Made by a program: the position numbers and the translations under genes. A DNA stretch of 64,000 bases, from NCBI GenBank assembly GCA_018697195.1, contig CM031858.1:114471505-114535504 (forward strand). The letters run 5' to 3'. Source of the DNA: Certhia americana. Lineage: Eukaryota; Chordata; Aves; Passeriformes; Certhiidae. Under the pieces are notes generated by a model, which worked only from the letters and a program-made list of their open reading frames with translations, searched no databases and was not told the origin of the DNA. Shown piece after piece: positions 13,601 through 27,414 of this stretch; the first letter of the stretch is position 1; the number at the start of each line of letters is the position of its first letter.

Positions 13601-16600
13601 TGCTTGCAGCATGGGCAGAAACAAGCTTTCATCTGTCCATGGAACGTGCAGGCCGAATACATTGACAAAAATCTTCTGACTTGCTGAGGCACGCTGAGTA
13701 AAACACAGCTCCTGGGTCAGTGCTGTCACTGAACTCTACCATGGTGCTTGGCTGTAGCTCTTGATTGTATTACAGTGTTCTTTATAATATGGAGCATGGA
13801 GCAAACTCTAATACCCAAAAGCAGCTGCACATGTCTGTCTCTAAAATCAGCAATCTCCCTTAGCTCAGGTTTGTAGTGTGGCTGCTGAGACATATTGTGT
13901 CCTCTTTGAACATCACACTTTACTCCAAGGATCTCCATAATGCAGTGTAGCCACTAAGACCTTTTCTGCATAACCTATGTGTAAAAATTCTTGGCATTAC
14001 TCACATGTGTGTTTAGCAAAGTGGTGGCTGCTGAGTGCACCTTTTCAATACTCAGCTTCCTCATTTGTAAAACAGTTTTAATGATATGTATCTACTTCAG
14101 AGGCCAAAGTACAAATTCCTAATGCTACGTTTATGCAAAGTATTATTAAGATGACCATCTGGCAAAGGACAGATTCTGGCTTGCAGCCCTTTGTTCTTTC
14201 ATCAGGCCATGCTGTTGCTATTTTTCAATGTCTCTGAGTTCCCAGACAGGTCTGCAAGCCAAGCAAACCTTTTAACACCTCTGAAGGCTGGGGAAGCTAA
14301 AGAATTCACAGCAACTCTTGCAGAACACAGGGGAAATGAAGAACAAGACTCCCAAATTCTCTAAAATCACAGAGTTTTTGTTGCTGCTATCCCCAATTAT
14401 TCCCCACAGGAATGGATGGCAGTTCATGGATCATTGATCCTGTTGCCTGCAAAGACAGCCAACCATATAATAGATGTAATAGTCCAAAAGAGGCCAGAAG
14501 AAAAGCTAGCCTGTGTGTGCTACACCAGCCACCACAAAATTCCTGTCTGTAAGTCAAAAATCTCCCTCAATCTCAGTGTCACATGAAGAGAGTGTAGCAC
14601 AGATATCCTGCATCCCAACACTCTGGGCTTTGCCAAAAGGCCATGGTACAGAGGGAAGCAAGTTCTTCCACGTTTACTGCCTCTCAAAGGATAATGGTCC
14701 ACAGCCTGACCTTTACTTCTTCCTCCCCTCAAATCTGGTCACAGGTGTTTTACCCCTAGACACACAGGCACGTTAGAAAAAACTGGAAAACGAGAGATTT
14801 CTCAGCTCTGCTGGGTAACCAGCACTTCCTGCCCACAAGCCCCACATCCTGCCTAAGTGGCAGATGCATCCTCAGAAGATGTTTTCCTGCATCCAGTAGA
14901 GAAGTGGAGAGAGTGCAGTTCTTTCTTCCTTCATTGCTGCAGTCAAAACCCTGAGTCAGAGGAAGGCAAGTTTGAAATGTGATTTCAAAGCAGCTTGATT
15001 ATGACTTTGGATTAGTGCCTAACAGAGAAGATGAGACATATTCTCCTACTATTCTGTTTTTTATTCTTCATATTCTTTTTTCCAAGTGAAATCTAGGCAT
15101 AGTGGGAGATGAGGTGTTCAAAAATTGAGCAGTAGAATAAATTGCAATTAAATAGTGGGTCTAGCCACTGTTCATACAAGAATTACAGCAATGTTTGAGA
15201 GGAAGTAGCTGAGGTGCTGATAAAAATGAAGCATAATGCTAGACTCAATTACTTATCTACAGCCCTGGTTTGTAACAAATACTACTCTTCTTTAAAAAAA
15301 AAGAAAATAGGGGGTCACTTAAGGAGCATAAAGCACTTACATTAGGATCCAGAACAACAGCTGAAAAAAAGCAAGGCAGAGCCTATAAAACACTAAATTA
15401 AGCATGATAATACAGATAAAAATCACTCCAGCTTCCATGAAGAAAAACATCTAGTCATTAATTTTATAGAATTTAAGGCTGCCACTACAATAGCAGAAAA
15501 TGTTGTGTCAGCCAGATCTTTATCCAAACTTTTGAAAAGAATATGCCAAAGTTCTCTAACAGGATTCCACATCTGGCATTTGTCATACCAGGAGGCTGTC
15601 TAAGGCAGGAGAGTAAGTATTATTTGAGATATAAGAAAAAAAGAACTTTTGTAGAGGGTATGCTAAGGAGGAAACAAAATAAATGCTACACATACCTGCA
15701 TAATACTTCATGGATCTTTTCTGTTATCTGAATTAATCTTTCTAGGCTTCTTAGAAACAAACTCTCCCATCTCAGTGCTACTGCACCAAGAGAGTGGACA
15801 AATCCAGCTATGGCCCTGTGATCTTGATAAGGTTTTGTAAGCAGTATCTAAAGAAATTAAGTACTCAAGGTTGGCCAGCCCAAAATAAAGCAGTGTTATA
15901 GACTATAAACTGACTGAGGGAAACAAAGAGGAGCTAGAGATGACTTATTGTCAGTATGGAAGTAGGTTAATTACTCAGCTTTCTCCAGGGCATTGTACAA
16001 AGGGTGATGATACACATGTTCTTTAATGCCCTAAGAGCGAAATGAAATTGCATAAGATCTGAGGATAACTAAGTATGAGGTTACTCCCAAACACATAAGA
16101 CAGTGAAACTCTTTTTTAACTTAAGAAAGGTCAACACCAAATGTGAGAAAAACTGAGTAATATAGAGTGTTAAGATTCTTTTCCTCCATGATGAGTCCAC
16201 CTTAAACAAATAATCCATACCAAACATCATAACCACTTCTCAAATGAGGTCATCTTGATATACATTGCTGAGCACTGGAAGGAGCCGTCAACTTAAAAGA
16301 CCCCGTTCCTGATTTCAAAGATGCTGAAAATCTTGTCTTACCAATGGAGAATTCAAGTTGAAAGAAAACCTGGAAAGCTGTAAAAGGTTGGCATGTGTGA
16401 GCAGCTGTCTGTAGAGACAAGCTGGCATAGAAAGCCCAGCAAAACTGGGCCATTTCGTTCCAGAAAAATGCAAAATTAAACATTCACACAATATGGTATT
16501 GATATGCTTCTCCTGGAAACCTTGCTTCCAAAGACTTTTTAAATAACTCAATTGAATGAAAGATCTTCAGGCTTTTTCTCACTCTCTGATTGTCCCAGAG

Positions 16601-19299
16601 GAAGCAGGAAAAGAATCTCTCGAGTCTATTGCATTCCAGTATGTGTCAAGATGATCACAAATGCTCAGAAGGCTGCTGCCTTCTGAGTCTGAGTCTGGGT
16701 CTGAGTGTTTTTATTTTGAGTAAAGACACCAAGACATGAAGACTAAAACACTGGTAAGATGCACTCTGAGACAGAGGACAGCAATGAGGTTCAGGTTGGG
16801 TTAATACAGCACTTCATTGGAATACTTGCAGTAATGTAAATTCATACAGGCATGTATGAAGTAATGTGTTTTGGAAGAGAAAACTGTACCAGCTAACTCA
16901 AGTGCATGAGTTCTTCATATTTTTAGCAAATTATGTCCTCATTAGCCACCACAAAACCTTTTAGGTTTATTTGCAAAGTACTTTGGCTTTCATGATTCAG
17001 TAAAAGTCAAGAAAAGTGATGTGTCTGCATACATGGATTTTATTCAGAAGAGGGAAGAGTTTGTCAGCAGCTTCTGGTATAGACAGGCAGATTAGACAGT
17101 CTAATCAATGGGACAGTCCTTGGTGTATGCTCTGTATGCACCAGCTGGGCACTCTAGCAGTTTAAATATCTGTGTCATAAAATAAATGAAACGAGAAACC
17201 AAAATGTGCATCAGTGAAATGAAAAACCCATGCTGCTAAGTCCAGAATAAACAATAATTTAATAAAATTTGGTTTAATTATTCTCACAAAGTTTTCTGGT
17301 CTGGAACATGTAGGATAAATGAAATTTCTGAAAAAAAAACCCCCAACAAAACAAACCCAAAACACCTAAAAAATCCCACCAAAAAAACCCCACCCCCCCA
17401 AATGACAAACAAAAAGCAAAAAGCAAAAAAACCCAAAAAACACCAAACCGATAAACATCAGCAAGCTAACAAAATTATCTAAGCATCTTTAAAACACTTT
17501 TCTTTTTCCTGAAGAAAAGTATGTAATAGTATAGTCTGGACAAAGTTTAAGAATCTGATGAATAAATAGATCTGAATTGTGAATCTACCTGCTGGTGCCA
17601 CTAGGATCTGAACACATAGAAAAACTACATGATACAGACAAGTGCAAAAAATCAGAGGGATATTTCATGCTTTTTTCTGTAAATCAAACATGGAATACAG
17701 CCCCGATATGTTTTTTCCACCTCACAAGCTAGAATAGTTTAACTTCTGCCTTAGATTTGAAGGTAATAGATGATAATATGAACTTGACATTTTAAATAGT
17801 AGAGGCAGCTGCCAAACACATCCCTTTACTGTATTTTCTTGCTTGCAGTTGGAGTGTGTTATTTCCTGGGTTATAAAAGAACAAAATAGAGGTGCACTAG
17901 TTCAAACTATATTTTTATTACTGCTACCTGAATTTTCAGTCTCACCATGTACTGCCTGGAGGATGTTGTGGAGTGCAAGGGACTACTATTCCAGTAATAT
18001 CCCTAGTCCACTGCCTCTACAGCTGATATATTTCACTTATAAACTGAAAAATATATAAGTTATGCTGAGTCTTTTGAACCATTAAGATTATTGACAGCAT
18101 TAGACATTCATGTTGACTGCAAGACTAATCAAATGCATGATGAAGTCACATCATTATAATGGTATTTGAAGGAAAATTCAAGATATTAATAGTGGTAACA
18201 AACTAGAAAGACGTACTTTAAAAGGTCAGAGATTGATTTCCCATTGAGATATAAAGATCCTCAATGTATGCTAATGATCACTAAAATAGAACTTTGGACT
18301 TAATTTGGGCTTAGAAATATCACCTTATGACCTGGTGGTACAGAAAGTATAAAGCAGAGGACAAAGAGAAGCTTGCACTCATAAGAAATAATTCAGAAGT
18401 AGAAAAATAAGTGTAAAATAGGACAGTGGGATGTATTTCTACCTCTGCCCTGTTGTAAGCAAGTCTAGGTCAAATATTGGTGTGATTGCATTGATATGGA
18501 TAGGGCTGCTACAAACATAATACATCTTTGTCTAGTAAAGAAAATCAGTAAGATTTTTGGCCTATTATTTTGCACATAGATAACCGGTGTCCATTTTTTT
18601 TAAATAAAGGCACTTAAGCAAAACTTCTTTGGAGGAGATACTGAGCTTCTGTAGTTCCTGATTATGTCAATTTAAGGCTACTTTACCTCTGAAAGGCACT
18701 AGCCATGCAAGCATTAACAGATTTTTTTTCTCTGGTTGACACAGTTTGGGTCTGGTTTATATGGCCTGGAGAAGTCCATGCTATGGAGAAAAAGGAAGGG
18801 GATGCAGCTGCTTGAAATCCCTGACAAATCTACTCTGTATATAGCTGAATACTCTTAATTTTCATGAGTGATTGCATTTTAGCAAAGCATTGCTCGTTTT
18901 TGTTCTGTACCTTCATCATGTGTGATTTTAAGAAAGGTTTTAATAAAATATAGTAATTAAAGAGTACTGCATTCAGGAAAAAGTGTGAGAATTAGCCTGT
19001 CCAAATTAATTAATGAATTTTAAGTAGTGCTTTTTAATATACAGAGGAACCTACATATTTTCTGAGTCTGTTCGCTCCAAAAGGCACAATATCAAGTACT
19101 GAAGCATCCTATCCCCACTTATGTCAGATGTTGTAATTTAACTGTCAAGAACCCTAGATTGCCAAGATAATTGCTTTCAGTGCTTCCGTTAATGCACAGT
19201 CACTCTTGAAAGGTACACAATTACAGGATTCTTTTGTATCCTTTAAAATAGAGGGCTGGAGAGTTTCTGTCTATAGTTATGCTGCTAAAATTTCTCCTG
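7691..19299. other. XKR4 intron 1, mostly unique sequence
   Basis: About 11.6 kb without a supported gene. I saw no CR1 element. Short low-complexity tracts are present: a GTCTGAG-rich tract at 16681-16708 and an A/C-rich tract at 17328-17450. The stretch 8938-9080 is GC-richer and could be conserved non-coding DNA, but nothing in the sequence alone proves this. Confidence 0.6.
17328..17450. repeat. A/C-rich low-complexity tract
   Basis: About 120 bp made almost entirely of A runs broken by C runs (for example AAAACCCAAAAAACACC). There is no fixed period. On the minus strand it gives a meaningless Phe/Gly/Val-rich frame. Confidence 0.85.
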
Positions 19300-19836
19300 T
19301 ATCTGGCACTGCTGAGGCCACACCTCAAATCCTGTTTTGGGCCCCTCCCTGGAAGAATGATGTTCGAGGTGCTGGAATGAGTCCAGAGAAGGGCAACAGA
19401 GCTGGCGAAGAGTCTGGAGCACAAGTCTTATGAGAACTGGCTGAGGGAACCAAGTCTGTTTTGCCTGGAAAAAAGGAAGCTTAGAGGGGACTTTATCACT
19501 CCCTACAGCTGTATAAAAACCTGAAAGGAGATTCTAGTGAGGTGCAGGTTGGTCTCTTCTCCCAGGCAACAAGGAATGTGCGAGAGGAAATGGCCTAAAG
19601 TTGGAGGAGGTTTATACTGGATATAAGAAAAATTGCTTTACTGAAAGGGTTGTCAAGTATTGGAACAGGCTGCCCAGGGAAGTGCTGGAATCAATATCCC
19701 TGGAGGTATTTAAAAGACACATAGATGCCTTGGGGAGCTGCTTGAGTGATGGACTTGGCAGCGCTGGATTAATGGTTGGACTTGATTTTAGAGGTCTCTT
19801 CCAACCAAACATTTCAAATAATTATACTATGTAGAG
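19300..19836 (+). mobile_element. CR1 LINE, 5'-truncated copy (about 0.54 kb)
   Basis: The sense-strand CR1 3' region is recognisable throughout. Landmarks in order are GCTGAGGCCACACCTCAAAT, GGAATGAGTCCAGAGAAGGG, CTGGAGCACAAGTCTTATGA, and a decayed C-terminal reverse-transcriptase frame at 19637-19720 that reads GYKKNCFTERVVKYWNRLPR followed by EVLESISLEVFKRHID. It ends with GGTCTCTTCCAACCAAACAT and a TATACTATG terminus. Frameshifts and stops show that it is inactive. Confidence 0.93.
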
Positions 19837-22604
19837 TCACATTCATTATGGGAAAATAGCTGTAGAAGGAATTTTTCAAGATTTCATTAAGTTTGAGACT
19901 AACAGTAAAAAATTATTTCGTTTATGCATAGTGCAGTGCTCAAGTCAGTAACCTTGCCCACTTCTCAGTTTAAGCTTTGCAAGACTAATTTTTCAGGCTC
20001 TTTCCTATTTGTTGGGATCTCAAAGAAGGTAGTAATTGATTACAACATTGCAAGCCTTTTAAAAGTCAGGATATTAGTTTTGCTACCTGTTCTGACTGAA
20101 TATGACCTAGCATCAAGTATTAATACAAATTTTTAAAACCAGAATATTTTTACATATTTGTGTGTCTATATGTATATAGTGTGTTGTTTTGTATGTTTTC
20201 TATTTATAAAAAAGCAGAACAGATCTGCTTCCACAACTTAAATATTCAAATTGCTGTTGGAAGAATAAATATTTAAATGTTTCAAATCTGTCCATTGTCT
20301 ACATAGCTCTGCTTTTAGAATTGTAATCCACAGCTATTAAGTTCTGCATTTCCAGATTTTGCTCAGAATATAAGTGGGATGAGTATCGTGATGTACATAT
20401 AATGAACAGGATTGTTTTAACTTATAAGCCACTTCCAAAGCCTAAAAGGAAATTCAGGATAAAATGTCTGTCTAACATAATTTTTGAATATATAGGACTA
20501 TTTTCAGTACATGCATTAACAGTAGATTTTACTGGGAAGAGGCCAAATATTTTTTTGCTGCAGCCAAGAAGTAAGGTGGGTTTGGATGAATGAAGAAAAA
20601 AAGCACAAAAAAGGGAAGCCTTATACTGTTCATAGCTAATGAATTTCTCTGGTGCAAATTCAATATTAAGTGCAGATTGCAGTTGCAATGGTTCCTGAGG
20701 GAATTCAAGAGGATATTGTATCTTATGGGGGATGCTAATTTAAAATAATATCTGGTCAGGATGCATTTAATAACCATTGGAAACTAAAAGGCAAGGGAGA
20801 AAATAGTGCCTAATATGCAACAGGCAGCAGTCTTCTTTAGGAAGTATCTGTGATTGTCATGAATGGAATGGACACATGCAATTTTGATTTATAATCAGTA
20901 TCTACTGTGAAGTGATTATTTTCTTTTTCAAAATTGAATTGGTAGGAGCCTTACTTGCATCTAGCTCTTTTAGAACAACTAGAATAGTCCTCTGCTAGCT
21001 CATTAATTCACTGAGTAGAAAATGAGGCTTAAAAAATAGTTCAAAATGGAGGAACAGGGTAGGATGAAGTCCCCAGTCATTTCTCTGCTGTTTTGTTTCA
21101 TTTAACTGGTAATTTTATTTCTGTGCATATATTTATCTATCAAGCATGGTACACAGGCATTCTGCAAGTGTGTTTGTTCATACACATGTTTGGATATAAA
21201 GTAACTGTATGTGTGAGACACAGAAGCATTTTTAGCCCTAAAAAGAAGTAAGCTTTGTGTTGCTTGCTTTGATTCTTTTCCTCTTTTAAAAATGCCAGCT
21301 TTTCCTTTGCCATTCTAGATGGTTTGAGATGGGTGGTGTTTTGAGGAAAGAGTGGGAGAGAAAAGAGGGGTTTGGGAAGATGGGCTGGTGTTGACAACTT
21401 GCTAATGAAAATTCAGCTTTAAAACTCATCGAGGATTTCTGTGAGATAATCTCCTGAAAAAAAAAAAAAGTTTCTCTTAGCATGACATTTTAAATGTTAT
21501 ATCTTTCACTTATATAGCACCTGCTTTCCCAGGGAGCTAGTATTTTGCAGATTCTAATTTAATTAGACTCTGAACATACCTACAATGTTACTGAACACTA
21601 CCATTCCCACACAGACATGATGAGAGATGTGCAAGGAGATAAAGCTACTACATTGCACCAGACCTAATGGCTCATCTTGCGTCACCTCAAGCACAGGAGA
21701 ATTCTTGGGAGGAAATACATACTAAGAAGGTATCTTAAATCTCATCTGCTTTTTGTTACGTAGTGGATGCTGAAAATTAGCTGCTGGTTCTTGGTTAATT
21801 GTCTAAAATCTGTAGAAATAGTAACTGGACCAGCCTACAGTGTGGTGGGCAGAGTATGGTGCAGGGAGTGCATGGGCTTCCTGCAGGTTCTCCCTGGGGG
21901 ATCCCAGCCACAGTCTCACATCTCCTGGGAGTTACTAAACAGAAGACTGAGGTTACAGCCAACACTGGGCCCGTATCAGAGTAGCAGGCATGTAAATTTT
22001 GATACATCCTGTATGGAAGGACAACAGCAAGGAGAAGATATGGAGCTATTCAGATGGGACAGGGTGGTGGTAGCTCTGGGCATTGCCATTGTTTTGGTGT
22101 TCCTAGTGGATGAAATTAGAACTATCACTGGTTGTTTTCTCCTCCAAGGAGTAATCAAGATTTTCATCAGTCTTTAGCTAAAGGTGCGTAAATTGAGTTG
22201 TATTCAATTCTGTGAGCACATCTGCTTTTTGTGGACCTCTCCCTTCTCTTTAGTATTGAATATGTTGTTAGCCTATCTCCAGTTAAGTGACTCTGCAAGC
22301 TTATGAGAAATACACAGAATGAGAATTAGGACTGAATTTTGCTCACTGCTGAGGCCAACCTTTAGAGCATTTCCTCCCTCCTGCTTGAAGTGTTTCCCTT
22401 TGTCATCAGTGCAGAGTTCAAATCAAGCCAGGAAGATGGAGATGGATGAAACCACATAGGTTTGCCTTAGAACAGCAGTCCAAATGTGAAAAGCTTAACA
22501 GGAGCTTAGTCAAATTCCTCAGTTCATTAAAATTAATTTGGAGATCTCAAGAGGATCATCAGGATTCTTTATGACTTCTGGCTTTCCCTGTGTCTAGTTA
22601 AGGT

Positions 22605-22704
22605 CCACCTGTTGCAAACATAGGCCAGATTCCCAGACTGCTGAAATTTGTTTCATCAGCTTCCAGGCCTGCTGGATATACTAGAGTCACACAGTGTGGG
22701 GAAA

Positions 22705-22744
<40 letters not shown>

Positions 22745-22853
22745 NNNNNNNNNNNNNNNNCCCACCAAACATAGGGACAGATCCCAGACTGCTGAAATTT
22801 GGTTCAATCAGCTTCCGGCCTTTGGATATACTAGAGGTCACACAGTGTGGGGG

Positions 22854-22883
<30 letters not shown>
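22605..22883. repeat. Near-identical direct duplication flanking a sequence gap
   Basis: Copy A (about 22605-22705) and copy B (about 22761-22853) share CCCAGACTGCTGAAATTTG, ATCAGCTTCC, GGATATACTAGAG and TCACACAGTGTGGGG. Each is followed by a long poly(A) run (22706-22744 and about 22854-22883). Between them are 16 Ns (22745-22760). The differences are mostly single-base indels and homopolymer-length changes, which points to one locus assembled twice. Confidence 0.85.
22745..22760. other. Assembly gap (16 N)
   Basis: Sixteen unresolved bases directly after a poly(A) run of about 39 bases. The true sequence length here is unknown. Confidence 0.99.
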
Positions 22884-22887
<4 letters not shown>

Positions 22888-24410
22888 AAGCAAGCTAAAT
22901 GAAGGGATTTGGACTGGCTTATTCAGGGCAGGATTCTTGTTTGTTTATTTACTTTCTTTTTTTTTGAATAGGAGAGAACAAGTTCACTTCCTTTTAATCT
23001 ACCCTTTTAGACAAAGTGGCTGATGCCTACCTATGGCTGCCTAATGCTAAATGCCAGATTCACCCCTGTGGGCAGTGAGGTGCAGCAGAAACATTTAGAG
23101 CCAGACATGGCTCTTGTAGCATGAGAAAAGTACCATGAACTCTCTTCAGTCCAGGGAAGCAGCACACAAGCCTGGGGACCACAGGGGGAACTGCACTCCG
23201 CAAGGTGGACTGGCATGAGAAACAGCCTGGGGCCTGTTCTTTGCTTTTGCCTGAACTTCCTAAATTTACCATTTGGGTGGATTTAGGTAGGAGAGCTTTG
23301 ATTGAGGTTGGCTCAGTTCTTTGCCTTCATTTGCCTTGAAGAGTTTTGTTGAATACTGTTCTGCTTCTGGGAGAAAAAATGTCAGGACACAAGTGTGCAG
23401 AATCCTTTAGAGGGCCCAGAAGATGTATGATGGTATAGCACGTGAGTGTGTATGCATGGGACATGTTCACACATATATGTGTATGCCCGTATCTACAATC
23501 CCGAGTCTGTCCTATTTTAACAATCTGTCTCAATATTTAAAGGAAATTAGAGGTCTCAGTCCTGGTAATTTCAGTAAAATTTGGGCCTCTGCCAATGTTT
23601 TCTGGGAAGTGGAATGTTTCAGTGCTCAGTGAAGATGTAGCTATAATGTGCTTCTAACTTAAGGTAATCTGGAGCCAAGTTTAATCAGATACACATTAGT
23701 GAATTGAATGCACTTTCCAAATAATGAAATTCTGGTTGGACCACTCAGTGTAAGATAAGAAAATCAGAGCAGATGCTACAAAAGCAAAGGTGGGAGTTGA
23801 GGGCAGAGACTGCCAAGAAGCAGTGAATGTGTTTTGCAGAAAACCCACTGATCTTTTGTCAGTGGCATTTTCTTTGCTTGCCATCTCTCTGCAACTAATT
23901 TTCCCCTAGGAAGTTGTAAGGTCACGTTGACCTGTGTGTTCAAACCATGTGGTCAGGAAAGAAAAGAAAAAAAAGATAAAAAACACATTTATGAAAATAC
24001 CTAAATAGTTGGTACAAAAGGAACAGGTTTTCTGCAGTATTTTTCAAACTTAATTTTAAAAGCAAATTAAAAGAATAAATGATGGTCTTGTTCTTGACCT
24101 AGGGTCTCAGTGCTTCACAAGTACATCATGCCAGCCTGCAGCTTGGTTTAGAACTAGCACAACAATATGGAAGAAAAAAATCACAAGTCCTTAGAGAAGC
24201 ATTGATCATCACTGTATTTTACAAGGAAAATAATTATTCTTTTGTAGAGATCTTTTTGGTCTTTTTGCTTTCATGCCCATTTTGACAAGGACAAGACAGA
24301 AAAACAGAATGTTCGAAGAAAACCATTCATAAATATATCCCCAAACTGGAATGTTTTTATCATCCTTTCAAGTAATTTATACCACAAAATAAGAGCTTTA
24401 ACTCTTCAGT

Positions 24411-24502
24411 TTAAAAATAAATAAATAAATAAATAAAATAAAATAAAATTTAGAACAAATAAATAAAAATTAAATAAAATAAAATTTAAAAATTAAAAAT
24501 TG
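24411..24502. repeat. (ATAAA/AAAT)n low-complexity tract
   Basis: Interleaved AAAT and AAAAT units over about 90 bp, with a short interruption near TTTAGAACAAAT. This is a degenerate A-rich microsatellite. Confidence 0.9.
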
Positions 24503-25885
24503 TGGTGCATTGAATTAATCAGTGCAGAAAGAGTTTCTATGTGCCTGTATCAGGAAACCTTTCAGATCATTAAAATCTTCTTATATGAAGAGATGCTTTG
24601 ATAAAGCAAAGAAATCCTGCCAGAAGCAAACACGTCAAAGCCTCTAGAAAAACAATGGAATTGAGCGTGTCTGGAACTGAGACAATTGTCTTAAAAAGGT
24701 GCTTCACTTCCTTCGAGTGTTTTTTTTAAAGACCAGTTCTCAAACTTAATTAATATTCCTAAGACATAAAAGACCTTCTCTGACATGAAAAATGGTAAAA
24801 GACATGTAGAAAGCAAATGTGTTACCTTAGCTACCTGTTTGGGGTGACATTTTAAATACAGAAAATAAAGTTGACAGAATTATAGTGACCTTTCAGCCTG
24901 AACAAATAAAATAACATCTGCCAAAACTAAATGGTTGCCTCTAGCTGTAGGAAATGATATGCATCTTTGAACACTAATGCACAGGCCTTTGGTAGAGTTA
25001 GCTTTAGTAATGCTTACAAGGCCTTAGAAATTTATTTTGTTACAGAGCATCAAAGGCTTAAAAATCCCAGGGATATGGTATAAGTGCCAAGGTACTGACA
25101 GGGACCAGCCATGGCTGTGGGTGTATCAGAGCCATCTGCATAGTCTTTCACCCTCTTAATCCATCACAAGTCCCTTGTTTTTTTCAGAGGACCCAGAAGG
25201 AGCTGTTCACTTCATCGCTGTATATTTTCTTTACGTTCTCTATGCGTGCACATTTCTGTGTATAGAAGCAGTCTTATGAGTTACATTACCTCTTTTTGAA
25301 TTTCCTCTGGAAACCAAGGACATATGTGTGTCCTGGAAGCCAGCAGCAATCAGGCAGATTGCTGTTAGAAAGGAAATTGGTAGGTCTAAAAAGGGAAGGC
25401 TTCTTTTTAAAATAATCTGCATAGGAAAATAAAGAAAGTAACTGCAAAAATTACTTTTTCCTGCTTCTCCATACTCTTTTAGCTTCTGGTCTCATCTTAA
25501 CCAGCAGATAAAGCAAGTTCTTAATTGTGCTTTTGAAAAGCTGAGAGGAGCAGTTCATAGTTCTTATTACATGCTTTATCAGGCACATTTACATCCCTCT
25601 CCACCTTCACCTCAAATACTCCTTATATTCAGAGTGATCACAAATGTGGAAAAGCCAGTTCTGCATTTGGATAACTGGGATACACAGAGGAAGGAAATGT
25701 CAGGGAGATGGTGGTATTTTACCTAGCTAACTTAGAAGGCAAGCAGGTCCCATGAATTGCAACTGTAATTAGCCAAAAACACTGAATTTCTTAATGGCTT
25801 CCAGAGGTTAAAGGAAGTTCATGCAATTTGCTGTCTGTATTAATATCAATCGTTTCCAATTTAAGCAAATAATGCCAAACAGCCT

Positions 25886-25923
25886 TATAATTATTATTAT
25901 TATTAATAGTAGTATTATTATTA
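25886..25923. repeat. (ATT)n microsatellite
   Basis: Six or more ATT units followed by AATAGTAGTATTATTATT. It makes poly-isoleucine frames on both strands that should not be read as genes. Confidence 0.9.
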
Positions 25924-26261
25924 GTGTTATGTATTCTTCAGCTGCACTTAGGATTCTGAAAGAATTTTTATTCATTATCCAAAAATCTAAGAAGACATGT
26001 CTCATATTTTCCTTGAAAAAGTCATAAAGTAAAGTCTAGGCTGAGAATCAAACTTGTAGCATGTGGCATTTTGGAGATGAGGTGTCAGTCTAAATAAGGA
26101 ATTTTATCACTGGCATCTGTCATGTGTCTGAGGGATTTTCAGTGGTGGGCATGGATAGTTAGAAGATCTATCTGCTTCCCAAACGCACTTTTTAATTTTT
26201 TTACTTGTAAGCTTTCATTTTCACCAATGCTGTACTTAACGAATCTGAACGTAAGTCCTGC

Positions 26262-27412
26262 CATACCACTCTCATCTTAGTTTTTGTATAAACCTCCCAT
26301 GGTGAAACAACTGGCCTAGTACGTGAGGGGAGAGCAGTGGATATTTTCTATGCAGATTTGAGCAGGGCTTTTGATGCCATCTCCATATGATCCTTGTAGA
26401 GAAGCTGGTGGAGTGTGGCCTGAAGTAGCAGCTGGTGAGGTAGACTGGAACAGCTGATCTCAAAGGTCTGTGACAGTGGTGTGGAATCAATTTGGAGTCC
26501 AGCAACTAGCAGTGAACCCTTGAGGTCAGTGGTCCTGTTTAGCATCTTGGGAAGAATTACATGATCTGGATGATGGGGCACAGTGCACTCTCAGCAAGTT
26601 TGCTAATGTCACAAACCTGAGAGGTATGGCTGATACACCAGAGGGTCCTCTACAGGCTGGGGAAATGGAACCTCATAGAATTCAAAAACGAGAGGGCAAA
26701 GTCCTGCACCTGGAGAGGAACAACCCCGTGCACTTGTGTATACTGGGGAATAGACTCTGCTGGAACATATACTCTGCTGGAAGGCAGCTTGTCAGAAAAG
26801 AACCTGTGTGTCCTGGTGGGCACCAAGTTCAGCATCAGCCAGCAGTGTATCCTTGCAGCAAAGAAGGCTAATGGTGTCCTATGTGGCATTAGACAAAGAG
26901 TTGCCTGCTGGTTGAGGGAGGTGATCCTGCTCCTCTACTAAGCACTGTGAGGCCATGTCTGGAGTGCTGTCTCCTGTTCTGGTCTCCCCAGTACAAGAGA
27001 GATGTAGAGTACTGGACAGAGTCTGACACAGGGCCCAAACATACTTAGGGGACAGGAGCATCCCTCTTCTGAGGAAAGGCAGGACTGTTTAGCACAAAGA
27101 CACGGCTCAGGGACCATCTCATATACCTGGAAGGAGGATGCAAAGAGGGCAGTCAGGCTCTTTTCAGTGGCTGGATTAGAGTCAATGGTAATAAATGAAA
27201 CTCAGGAGGTTCCCTCTGAACATCAGGAAACACTTTGTGAGGGTGACAGAGCACTTGGACAAGTTGCTCTGGTTTGGAATGTTGTGAAGTCTCCATCTTT
27301 GGAGATGTCCGAAAGCTGTCTGGACATGCTCTTAGCAACCTGCTCTAGGTGATGGCTCTCCTTGATCAGATGACCTCCAGAGGCCCCTTCCAACCTCAGC
27401 CACTGTGTGATT
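26262..27412 (+). mobile_element. CR1 LINE, longest copy in the window (about 1.15 kb)
   Basis: Decayed sense-strand CR1 running from the middle of the reverse-transcriptase domain to the 3' end. Near 26355-26375 the sequence reads GCAGATTTGAGCAGGGCTTT, the remnant of the D-F-S-K-A-F-D type motif. Downstream, CTCAGCAAGTTTGCTAATGT corresponds to the L-S-K-F-A-D-D region, with the second aspartate damaged. Further landmarks are CTGCACCTGGAGAGGAACAA, GAGGGAGGTGATCCTGCTCC, CATCAGGAAACACTTTGTGA and, at the 3' end, GAGGCCCCTTCCAACCTCAG followed by CACTGTGTGATT. Many frameshifts and stops make it non-functional. The short frames at 26272-27352 on both strands are by-products of this element. Confidence 0.93.
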
Positions 27413-27414
27413 AA

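Larger units (their letters stand above)
19840..26260. other. XKR4 intron 1, unique sequence with low-complexity tracts
   Basis: No gene is supported. The region contains the assembly gap with a flanking duplication (22605-22883), an A/T-rich (ATAAA)n tract and an (ATT)n tract, each listed separately. The 136-codon frame at 21767-22177 resembles nothing known and overlaps equally long frames in other phases. Confidence 0.65.

Noticed and set aside
21767..22177. 136-codon open frame on the + strand
   Set aside because: Other frames on both strands are open over the same interval, and the protein resembles no family I know. It is intronic.
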